This document shows positions 52,101 to 60,900 of a stretch of DNA of 64,000 nt, one piece after another. A model generated the notes under the pieces. It was not told the origin of the DNA, did no database searches, and saw only the letters and a list, made by a program, of their open reading frames with translations. The translations under genes were made by a program, and so were the position numbers. Numbering within the stretch: position 1 is the stretch's first letter; each line of letters starts with the position of its first letter. The stretch is from Seminavis robusta (lineage: Eukaryota > Bacillariophyta > Bacillariophyceae > Naviculales > Naviculaceae), in assembly GCA_903772945.1 (NCBI GenBank), contig CAICTM010000419.1, positions 1 through 64,000 of the forward strand, read 5' to 3'.

Positions 52101-52670
52101 TGTAGTTGCTGTAGTTTTGGTAGTGGTAGTGGTTGCTGTACCCAATCCTATGACGTTCTTGAGCTTATTGGAATCAAACAGACGCAATTGTTTGCGAATC
52201 ATGGTACTGGTCGCAGTCGCATTGAAACTAATCGTATTGAAGGAAGTGGAATTGAGTTTGGCCACTTTGAGGACTGCTTCTACGGTCTTTTCGTACTCTC
52301 CCAGGACACACCCCAACATGACGGCAGATACCACCGTGAGACAAACGAGAAAGGCCATGGCTCTTCCTCTCCTTTTCTTCTTGGGACTAATCGGATGTTT
52401 CTTTTTATTATTAAATTGTGGAGCTTTGAAGAGCTTGCGGGGAGATGCAGGTGGATCTGGACGACTTTGATTGTTATGAGATTGTGTGGTTGGCTGGGTA
52501 CTAGCACCTGAAGTACCAGTATTAGCAGCACTAGTATTATTGGTAGTGGTAGCGCGATTGGCCCGCATGCGAGCATTGCTGCCAGGAGGATCCGAACGTA
52601 GCGTCGCAGACATTCCTAGTTCATCAACCACAGGAGGCTGGCTGTAGTCGTCATCTTCTTCTCCGCCCAT
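49101..52670 (-). CDS. Family G two-domain fusion protein, putative bifunctional glycosyltransferase (member 7)
   Basis: 1189 residues in one exon, ATG at 52670. After a disordered tail and basic block (KKKHPISPKKKRRGR) comes one span (about 104-122, AMAFLVCLTVVSAVMLGCV). The stem of about 360 residues is Thr/Asp/Lys-rich with imperfect repeats of TTTTDATPTDKKDE type. Domain A (from about 488) has SISLVTSFWAQPPKQ, NCTHL, NADQAFDD, RCSEGEKSWDGYVFHR, FVMNEVGAENAALYALL and CSVIQMWHFHGG. A linker of about 60 residues leads to domain B (from about 850): VSLVSSFFASGLLAKEQ, NCATF, NADQAYDE, KCKSVSSSWDGYVFHP, FKMNEQGAENAGFASLI and CEVIRGWHFHAAEKMHADN. Domain B has Tyr for Phe in the acidic motif. Both domains look complete. 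Confidence 0.85.
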   Translation of the reverse strand: MGGEEDDDYSQPPVVDELGMSATLRSDPPGSNARMRANRATTTNNTSAANTGTSGASTQPTTQSHNNQSRPDPPASPRKLFKAPQFNNKKKHPISPKKKRRGRAMAFLVCLTVVSAVMLGCVLGEYEKTVEAVLKVAKLNSTSFNTISFNATATSTMIRKQLRLFDSNKLKNVIGLGTATTTTTKTTATTTPETTISSNSKDSGNINDHTTDTTTTTVTVTEKKKTPSPTQTPTTKNPTSSPTTSPDKTTTTTTTTSPPEVVVVTKEEETNKETPADADQDKPTEAIAETDTVDTTTDALETTDAAPTEADKEVDEPTETSKIGDTKDAETETTDATPTDVEDNGKATADKEDTTTATDATPTDKKDDEQTPDKDDTTATTTEAAPTDSETTDKDDTAAATDASPTDSETTNKEDTTTTTEAYPTTDEKKDEKPTGKDDATTTTTDATPTDKKDEGKTADKADATEATDPTPTKDNTVVVVENDTATPGSISLVTSFWAQPPKQKGNNLHRLEIQAAMVNNRNNQYLDQIVVILDGATKDANCTHLQTQLDELEADVVAKMPGYVKTAYETNKKEKLPVFTCIDREEKQPNYYEIFKYATDPKIVTSDVVIVANADQAFDDTVQWAGKIKDDAVLVLPTWGFDKKQVPQLTKEYFKFVHGGKDAKMFQEGAVSRCSEGEKSWDGYVFHRKLIAGHLESDNFMRYTVVDDPKQDYFVMNEVGAENAALYALLQNVPDAKDAVGCSVIQMWHFHGGLANMHVHEKADYWHFKGKGKNKLRAVPRPWRTAGHPIADAFVVKNVPQTKMSGATKKEEGDISTISDTVEGEDADKSAAVRRTNESAAKTSTKAAEGTVSLVSSFFASGLLAKEQPHPHLAETMMAFLNNINNPHFNQVVVILDGSSSKANCATFERKLQDLQAQFQKWNNSGTDNGPEIVSSKLTCVDREQGQPNYFEMFSYASDPEIITSDVVLMANADQAYDESVKWAGKIKDEAIGTLPSWGYDKATAPKSITNYFEFSHLPNVSKVDNVKRAFERSPMPNKCKSVSSSWDGYVFHPALIRGRIKEEDFVRPSFLFDLNEKGKRVNITNSTAMFKMNEQGAENAGFASLIMNIPEAFHAQTCEVIRGWHFHAAEKMHADNKVDQSIDGKTQRKFLWYHEDPKIRKTVVPEPARRASKWFKGLYPVEPEILV

Positions 52671-53758
52671 ATTGTTTGTATAGTATACAGGTATATACCT
52701 TGCTTCTTCGCTTGGCTCTAAAAAAAGATACCTTTGTTGGTTGCAGTGGGAAATGAGGAGAGTTGGCTGGGTATCTTTGTTTTGGTGTGTTTTGTTTCGC
52801 TTGGTGACGAAAAAGCAACGGCAGAATGGAATTCAATTGGGAGAGTCATTCTCAGTCACCCAGTCGGCCACGTACTGTAACCGCATGCTCCATGCCATGA
52901 CCTTCTGGGTCATCCGCGAATAAACCGAGGAACCAAGCAACATTAATATTTTTATTGGAGCCTTCCTCTCCGGTTGCAACGGAAGCAAAGGACGGCACTC
53001 AATCGGCAGCTACCGGTGCCGGTACGGTGTACGAGTAGCTTCATGGAGGGTGATACGGATGCCCCACAACAAAGAACGTAGGACGTATCCAGCTATACGG
53101 CAGCTAGCTGGCTAGCTAGCTACCGGTAGTAGATCAAACACGTTCCCTTTGTTAGTATTACTGGAGCCCCAAAGTACCTGGTATTAATAATACAGTATTA
53201 CTGCAACACTATGTTTTTCGCTCCCATGCGGCTTGGCTGGTAGCACGGAGGCAGGCGCCGCCTTTTCCCCGCGTGCAATTCTTTTTCCCCTTGGTTTTTG
53301 CTTGGCCGAAAACCAACGACGAGGCAGAATTCTTGGGATCACTCTTGACGAACGATGAGCGAGGGACTGGAGAGGAGAGGCGAAGACTGAAGCCTCAACC
53401 TCGCATCGTTGCAATCCATAGCGCAGTTTTTGCTTCTCGGGAAACCCGAGGGATCCCAACGAGAGGAGCGAAGAACACAATCGAATACCGGTATGGAATG
53501 GGAATACTTTAAAAGTCGAGTCGAGTGAGCTGAGTTCGAGTGACGAGTCAAATGGAATCGAATCGAATCTTCAATCAATGACATCGAAAGAAAGCAAAAG
53601 AATAGAATGGAAGTCAATCGAAACCTCAATCGTATCGAGTCGAGTTAGTCAATCGTCGGCGAAGTCCGCAGAGACCAAACTCATCTCACACCTCACATCA
53701 TCTCATTATGCATCTTCTGTTCTGTTTCATTACGGTGTTTTCTTCTTCTTCTTTGAGA
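52671..53758. other. Intergenic, no supported gene
   Basis: Upstream of member 7 and of the DsbA-like gene. It contains ACCGGTGCCGGTACGG near 53012 and CTAGCTAGCTACCGGTAGTAG near 53114, plus TCGAGTCGAGT and AATCGAATCGAAT repeats near 53515-53650. Confidence 0.5.
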
Positions 53759-54468
53759 ATGAGCTCTTCTACCGCCGCAGCAGCAGCAGCTGTTGTCAAC
53801 AACCCCGTTGTGGTAAAGATTGTGAGTGACATCGTGTGACCCTTCTGCTTCGTGGGTCTTCGGAACCTCGAAGCAGCCACCGAAATCGCGGGTGTCCCTA
53901 CCAAATTCTCGTGGGAACCATTCTTGTTGAATCCCAAAATGGATCCTCAGGGAGAAAACATTAAAAGGAGCATCTCACGAAAAAGTACGGTCCAAAAGCC
54001 ATGGAGAATTTTGGAGATCCCAACTCTCATTTGATGCGGGCCGGACGTCAAGTGGGAATTCACTTCAAGACGGACCGCAACGTCTATCCGACTGTTCAAG
54101 CGCATGCGTTAATGGAATATGTCAAGAATGATTTAAAGGACGTGGAAAAGTCCAACCGAATCATGGAAGAACTCTACAAGCGATACTTTGAACACGGCGA
54201 AAACATCAATTCGGTGGCCGTACTCCAGCAAATCGGTGCAACCTTTGGATTGGAACAGGACGTGGTGGAACAAGTGGCGCAAGACGACACCCGCCATCGT
54301 TCCATTCTACAAAAGGATCATTTGCATAAAGCTCGTATGCACATTCGCGGTGTTCCCTTTTACATTATTGAACAGCAGGACAACAACAGTCGGCCCGTGG
54401 GATTCTCGGGAGCACAACCACCTGCAGTCATTGCCGAGTATTTGAGAGAGGCGGCTGGGTTGGAGTAG
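53759..54468 (+). pseudogene. DsbA/FrnE-like thioredoxin-fold gene with TGA at the first active-site Cys
   Basis: From ATG 53759 the frame reads VVKIVSDIV, then TGA (53837-53839), then PFCFVGLRNLEAATE. In DSBA-like isomerases of the FrnE/HCCA group this is the V-S-D-x-V-C-P-x-C-x-x-G site, so TGA stands exactly where the nucleophilic Cys should be. The frame continues WEPFLLNPKMDPQGENI, and then homology jumps by one phase near 53960-53970 to KEHLTKKYGPKAMENFG and runs on to GVPFYIIEQQ (cis-Pro region), GFSGAQPPAVIAEYL and a stop at 54468. TGA could encode selenocysteine (U-P-F-C); with the separate frame change, decay is the simpler reading unless an A-run error lies at 53963. I saw no obvious SECIS hairpin in the following 200 bp by eye. 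An ATG at 54001 would give only 155 residues without the active site. Confidence 0.65.
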
Positions 54469-55385
54469 TCTACTAGTACCGTATGGCAGGCAGGCAGCAA
54501 TCCATGGTTATTTATGAAAGAAAAAAAGACAACAATCAATTTGGAAAACTCAATGAATGAATGACTGTAGCATGTCAGGGCTTTGCTTAGCTTGACTGAG
54601 CGGACATTTTGATTTGCCACACGAAAATTCAAGTTCTCTACTAGTAGAAACGTTGTAATGAACCAGTAATGACAAATGGTACTAATAACTTGTCAGAGCT
54701 CGCAAAGCACTACCACTTCCCTACTGTAACCCTCCCCACTGCCAACTACCAGCTACCGTAGCTGGGAATACTAATAGCGCCGTGCAGCTTCTTCCACCCG
54801 CTTATTCCTTCGGCCTCTTGGAAAGGCTGAAAGAGATAAACTCCTTCTTCTCCAGTTTTCCTTCAAATTCCCGCAAAAGCCCCCCCTCCCAGCACATCTA
54901 CTGCAAAGGTAAAGCCATCGTGATGTACGGTGGTACCGGTATTGCCCGTGTCATCATGAAGATACTAGACTAGCTAGTAGACTGAATCTGGCTTTCCTGA
55001 TGCAAAAGAACAACACCAGGGATTCCAACGTGGTCCCCCACCGTAGTACTAACCTGGCCCGACGATGCTTAACTTCGCTGAGCAGACGGGAAGCGGTGCT
55101 GTCATCGTGGTATGGTCGTTCCTGATGGTGATCTAAGTTTGTAGCATTATGTATAATCATTAAGGTTGATGTATGCGTGGACCTGGTCATCCATTCCTTG
55201 GCGCAGGAAGACGACAGATACGCTTACAATAGCTACAGCTCTACTAGTGTTTTACAACTACATACATGTCAGTATCGGCTCCTTTGGAACGCACAGTACT
55301 GAAAAATGTTCCAAGCTAGCAGGAGCTCGAGGTAGCTAGGTACGGCATCGTGCAAGTGTGTCGCCAACCTCCCACCACTGTCGTA
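54469..55385. other. Intergenic, no supported gene
   Basis: 3' region of the DsbA-like gene and downstream of member 8. It carries GTACGGTGGTACCGGTA near 54924. No coding signal is convincing. Confidence 0.5.
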
Positions 55386-57269
55386 TTACTTGGCACACTG
55401 TCGCCGTGTCGTGACAAACTCATCGAATCGTTCCCACGTGGTTCGATTGCCCCAACACTGCGCTTTGAAGCGTGGCCCCAGATACGACTTTTTGGGCATT
55501 CCAATATCTCCTTGGAATGCATTTTCAAAGGGATACCGTGCAAAGTGATAGGGCGGTGGGACCATATCGAATCGATAGTGTTTCCGTTGATGAAAACTCC
55601 AATCCCAAAAGAAGGGTTTGTTTTGGGATGCCAGAGCGTGCATCTGTGTTGGTGTTGTGTTGCAAGTAAGTAAGTAAGTAAGTGCAGGGTTAGATGATGA
55701 TAATGATGACAAGTTGGCGGTAGGACGGTATGCATAGGTATCTTTAGAACTCACCTTTTCGGTTCCATGAAAATGCCATGTTTTGATAAAGCTACAGGCA
55801 CTGGCATCATAGGCATTAGGTACGGCCTGTAGTAGTGCCCATAACGCCGTGTATTCTGCGGCATCTTCGTTCATGTGAAAGAGCGCCATGGCGGGGAGTT
55901 GATTATTGAGATCCGTATCACTACTGATAGTGTCATCGTCTCCCTCTTCATCCACCACGATTGGAGTGAATTGTTGATCGGGTTTAAATTTGGGAATATC
56001 GTCTTGGCGCGTGGGATGGACAATGCGATGGCGATGACTACTACTCTGTGGTTGTTGTTGCTGGCGGGCAGCCTGTGGCAAAATGACGCGGGCAAAGTGA
56101 TGCGGCGACAATTTTCCTTCGAGCAATTTGCGATGAAAGGCATATCCATCCCAGGAATCCACGGGGAACACACATCGACTGTGGACCCATTTGGATTTTT
56201 TCTCGAGCCATTCGTAGGAATGATCGAATCCGTAATGTTGACTGATCGATGCGGGTGCCAACGAGAGATTGAATCCGTGGGTCGATAACGTAACGAGTGC
56301 ATTGTCGTCGAGTTGTTGGGCCCATTTGGCAGTATCGTCAAACGCTTGATCGGCATTGGCGACAATAACGACATCGCTGGTGACAATGGCGGGATTGGTG
56401 GCATAGTGAAACATTTCATAATACGAGGGTTGTCCCTGTATTCGATGGACACAATGGAGTTTGGAAGGCTCATAGATATCGGGTGGTCGTTGGAGTGGAT
56501 CCCAGTAGTGATGGCCCCGTCCCCAACGAATATAGCGTTCTTGCAAATGTGCCATTTTGAGTTGAAAATGCGTGCAATTGGACTGTTGGGTAGCGGAATC
56601 GAGAATCACGACCACTTGTTGAAAATGTGGATTGTGTAGATTGTTCAAAATGGCAATTTCAATTTCGGCAATGTGACTGTGATGTTGTTGTTTGTCGCCG
56701 GGAGTGGCAAAGAAACTCGTTACCAAAGAAACCGTGTGTTTCTTATTTAAAAAAATAGTCTTGTTGTTATCAGTAGTAGTACTAGTATTGGTAGCAGAAC
56801 TGGTAGCAGCAGCACTGGTAGTAGCAGGTTTGTCTTTCTGTATTCTGAGTTTGGCAACTTGCTGCATGTGAATACTAGCACTAGCACTAGCACTAGCACT
56901 AGCACTAGCATTGGTACTAGTAGCACTGGCAGTGGGCTCTGCTTTTGGTTGTTCTTGTATTTCTTGATGTTCTTGAAACTTTAGATAATTGAGTTTTGCA
57001 ATTTTCTGAATTCTTTCAATTCGTTCCATTTGCTCCACTTGACTTGGAACCAATACGTAGTCTTGCTGCTTGGTGCGTCTGTTGTTGTTACTACTGGTAC
57101 TAAATGTTGTGACCTGTTGCTTGGCTCTTACAATCTCGGAAATCACAGATCCGATTCCCATTAAGATCAGACCTTGCAGCACGCTCTTCCACACATGCTT
57201 CTTCTTGCTTGTTGTACATGTACTACCAGTACTATTAATAGTAGAACTAGAGGGAGAGGATAGAGACAT
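55386..57269 (-). CDS. Family G type II membrane protein, putative glycosyltransferase (member 8, divergent)
   Basis: 627 residues, ATG at 57269. The anchor is about 29-47 (VLQGLILMGIGSVISEIV). The stem holds a SASASASASAS run encoded by an ACTAGC-type hexamer repeat near 56870-56935. Domain: VSLVTSFFATPGDKQQ, QQVVVILDSATQQSNCTHF, LHCVHRIQGQPSYYEMFHYATNP, NADQAFDD, RCVFPVDSWDGYAFHR and CSFIKTWHFHGTEK. It departs from the family by an acidic insertion of about 60 residues (EEGDDDTISSDTDLN) before the next motif, which reads MNEDAAEYTALWALL instead of MNExGGENAALWALL, and by a longer C-terminus ending in WGNRTTWERFDEFV. The changed GGEN motif suggests altered specificity or loss of activity. 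Confidence 0.8.
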   Translation of the reverse strand: MSLSSPSSSTINSTGSTCTTSKKKHVWKSVLQGLILMGIGSVISEIVRAKQQVTTFSTSSNNNRRTKQQDYVLVPSQVEQMERIERIQKIAKLNYLKFQEHQEIQEQPKAEPTASATSTNASASASASASASIHMQQVAKLRIQKDKPATTSAAATSSATNTSTTTDNNKTIFLNKKHTVSLVTSFFATPGDKQQHHSHIAEIEIAILNNLHNPHFQQVVVILDSATQQSNCTHFQLKMAHLQERYIRWGRGHHYWDPLQRPPDIYEPSKLHCVHRIQGQPSYYEMFHYATNPAIVTSDVVIVANADQAFDDTAKWAQQLDDNALVTLSTHGFNLSLAPASISQHYGFDHSYEWLEKKSKWVHSRCVFPVDSWDGYAFHRKLLEGKLSPHHFARVILPQAARQQQQPQSSSHRHRIVHPTRQDDIPKFKPDQQFTPIVVDEEGDDDTISSDTDLNNQLPAMALFHMNEDAAEYTALWALLQAVPNAYDASACSFIKTWHFHGTEKVSSKDTYAYRPTANLSSLSSSNPALTYLLTCNTTPTQMHALASQNKPFFWDWSFHQRKHYRFDMVPPPYHFARYPFENAFQGDIGMPKKSYLGPRFKAQCWGNRTTWERFDEFVTTRRQCAK

Positions 57270-57906
57270 CGTCAGCTTCGTCTACACGTAGTTGTCATTG
57301 GGCTGAGGTAGGGTATTATTATGGTCCGATAGAGAGAGCCATGATTGTTACCTTGTGCTGCTTGGCAACCGGAACCGCCAACTGCGAAAGATCCAGCAAA
57401 AGGTTTATCGAGCGGAAGAGCCAGCGGAAGTATTATAATAATGCAGTCTTTTTACAAGATCAACCCAAGAACGAAAAAAGACACACACACCTACCGTACG
57501 GTACTAATACTTATGCGAAATATTGTGCAAGAAGGGTCAGGGGTACCCTTTCCATCAACCATCAACTAACCTTTTGTTTCATCAACCATCATTCTGGGAT
57601 GCTTCTATGCTTAGCTAGCTAGGTACTAGCTAGCTCCACCGGTAGCTTAGTTGTGTACCGGTTGACTGGCTTGGCCTCCTCCATTTCCTGGAAATGTAGC
57701 TTTGGTGATGGAAGGATGAAAGCTGAAAGCACCTATCTTTGTACTATCTAGTGTAGGCCTCGCAACAATCTTATGCATGCAAAGGTATGGATCTATCTAG
57801 CTCATGCATTGCCCCCCAGAACCAGAGCTTCACAGACTGTCTGCAGTCTGCCTGCATGCATGCATGTAGTGCTGTTGTTCGCCTGAACTGAATTGAATTG
57901 CAGCAC
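57270..57906. other. Intergenic, no supported gene
   Basis: Upstream of member 8 and 3' of the cyclase gene. It contains CTAGCTAGGTACTAGCTAGC near 57614 and GCATGCATGCATG near 57853. Confidence 0.5.
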
Positions 57907-60900
57907 TCATGCAAAATACGTCTTGCTGGTGGATTCCTCATCATCACCAGTGCCACCTCCTCCTTTGGTAGCAGCAGCAGCTTGATCTTGTTCCATCAGC
58001 TGCTTCTTGAACCCTGCTACAATCTCCTTGCCACGGAGACTCCATTCGTCTCGGTTCTCCACGGCATAGTTGTAGTATTCATCGCCACTCACACCAAATA
58101 CACCGCATTCCTTGAGCTTCTTTGCTAGTGGGATGATGTAGTTGTCAAAAAAGCCAAGCTCCCCTTCGTACCAGAAACTCAATGGATCGCGCTCCATACG
58201 ACCGGCCTTGTAGGCAGCATGCATCTCCACCAACAGCTTTCGGTTCCACTTTTGATAGACATGCCAATGCTGCATCTGTGCGTGTAATAATATAATATAG
58301 TTGCGGTACAAAAATGAATGAATAGAGTGCATCAAGTCATGCAATGAATGAGTGAGGAAACTGCCATCCATCTACCTGAAAACCAACCAGCCAGGCAGTC
58401 TTCCAGCCAGCCACTTACTGTGTGTGCGACATCGGATGCTTGAATAATGTGTTCCAGGACAATGGTGGCACGAACGTCACTGGTGCGGATGGATCCCATC
58501 ATAATGGAGGAGACGGCACGACGACCCTCTGGTAGGTCCACCACGATGTCCTCAACCGAAGAGGGGAAGGCCTTCTTCCAGCGAGCTTGTCTAAGGTCAT
58601 TGAGTTCCCGATCAAAAATGTCGGTTGCTTTGGATCATTTTCACACAAAGTTTTTATAAAAAAGAAGCTTACGTGAGCAAATAAATGGCAAAAGCAGACC
58701 GAGTTGCAGGCAGATCTGCTTCTCTCGCTCACGTACCCAGCACAACATTGACCACGAGCTGCCGGAAACGTAGCAACTCGGACTCTGTGCCAAACATGTA
58801 GCGACGAAGGCCTCTGAAACGAATTTGCATCAGGACTTGCCATGCAAGATCCAAGGAATTCTAATAAGGATATCGTAGAGAGAAAGGGTGTGAGTGTCTA
58901 TAGAATTGAATCACAGCGAGCAGATCAACGGGGCAGCTCCATTCCCGCCATGGCCACCGTACCTGTTCCGCGATGCTCTTGTGGTTGTACCGTCCTGCCA
59001 TGGCGGGTTCTTCAATCGCCATCTGGCCATTGGACACCCCTCGATGGTTGACGTCGTGAATCAAGGAAGACCAAGCCATGGCAAAGTGAGTCAGGGGGTC
59101 CGAATAGATCCCGTGTGTATAGTCGTGAAGCTGGAGGGCCAAATCGGCCTGGTCCTTGACCTTGTCCGGAGAGATATCGGGGGCATTGACTCGATTTAGA
59201 AGCTTGACAACAGACATGGTGACATCTGTTGAGCAAAAGGTGGAGCGGGGTGACAAAGTGAGACATCATTGGAGCCCTTGCGCAGCTTGTCATTTGTACA
59301 GGAGCGAGCTTGACACTTACGACAGGCATGCTGCAGTGGTTGGGCACGAGAATTGACGGAAGCAATAGACAGCATTCGTGTAAGTTCAGCTAAAGACCCG
59401 ACAAGTGTGCATTTCAAAGTTCCTTCTTTCTTTACCTCAAAGTTGTGGAAGCTGTTGGTTGCCTCGTACAGCGAGGCAATCTCCGCTGCCAAGGCCTTTA
59501 CAAGTTCCTTGTGCTCAGCAGTCATCTCTACATGCGCAGCTTCAGTGGCACATTCTCGACCCACAGCACAGTGCTTGAAAGTTGGCATTTCAATAGCCTC
59601 CAATACTTCATCCATGCAATTTCGTCCACTGGGCAACTGATAGATGAAATCTCCATGGGGGTCATCCTTGATTCCGCACTTGCGGCGATGATGGACCTTT
59701 TTGAAAAGAAAAAATGCCGGGTTGGTCAGGCTACGCAGGCACACTCCTTGCCAAGAAGTCTGCACCAAGCACACGTACCATTCTTTGGATATTGGCCACC
59801 AAGAGCTCTGAAATCCAATTGATGAGCCTGACATTTTCAGATCCCAAGGTTGTCTGGGGGCAGTGTAGTTTGGAGCAGTCTGATGAGCATGAGGATCCTT
59901 GAGGAGTTGTGGCAACGAAGTAAGTTTGGATCTGGCCTTTGCCTTTGGCATACACCAATTCAGGGCGACGCTCAAGCCAGCCCTCCTTCCCAGCTGCTCT
60001 GAGGAGGGTGGCTGTTGCTTCCGACACCTGCATCCGCCCTGGACATCCTGTACTTTCCATGCGACTGGCAGTGTTGACTGAAGATGGAGCAGCGGTACAA
60101 TGATGTGAGATATGCACTTCCGTTTGGTAAACGCAAACACAGATCTAAACCCATGCTGTAAGCAAACCCATACCAGTATCACCAAAGAGCTACAGAGCAG
60201 ACACGAGCATCAGTCAGTGATCCTGCGTTGCGGATGCGTTCAGCCAAGCACATGGAAAGCCGGTGGATACATACCTGGAAACGAGCTCTCTCGGCTTTGA
60301 TTACTCCAGCCTTTGGTTAGAAAGAACGATACGTGAGGTCACATTCCACACGCGAGCACAATTTGTTTCCACATCATCCCTCCTTGCACTCACCGTCACT
60401 GGACCAGAGTGTGCTCCCATTCTCATGGTGAGCTTTGATGTACCGGGCCCCAGGCTACACTCCAAGTTTTGGGTAACACTATGCATTTGCTCCAAGCACT
60501 CCATAGCAAACCTTATCATCACGATAGCGTGGTACTTTTGAGGCTCAGGCAGCCCTGTGAGATCCATGAGAAGCACTACTGTGTCAGCGGCATGCAGCAA
60601 TCATGATGCCGTAGTGATGTCCTCGATTTACCTGTAACCGCAACATAGCTATCCCCTGCACTCGAGAAGATGGTGAGGGGTTTCACGACAGCATTGGCCT
60701 TCGTTTGTAGTCTTGCCGTGCTGACTTACCTATAGTCTCCACCTTAATGATGAATCGCGAAAAAGTGGTGGTATGATGAGTTTGGAGAACAGAAACAGCC
60801 TTTGTTTGCAATCTTGCAACGCTGACATACCTTGAACACACGTCTTCGACGCGCAATCTCATCAAATGCTATAGCCGTCAATTCACAATCAAATTGAGGC

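Noticed and set aside
50265-52511. Long plus-strand frames opposite member 7
   Set aside because: They are shadows of the Thr/Asp-rich stem and domain of the minus-strand gene and translate to Ser/Val/Cys-rich low complexity.
54469-54680. Possible SECIS element after the DsbA-like gene
   Set aside because: An ATGA near 54555 and a short hairpin near 54580 exist, but I could not build a proper SECIS core with paired non-canonical GA and an apical AA by eye. A dedicated search is needed before claiming it.
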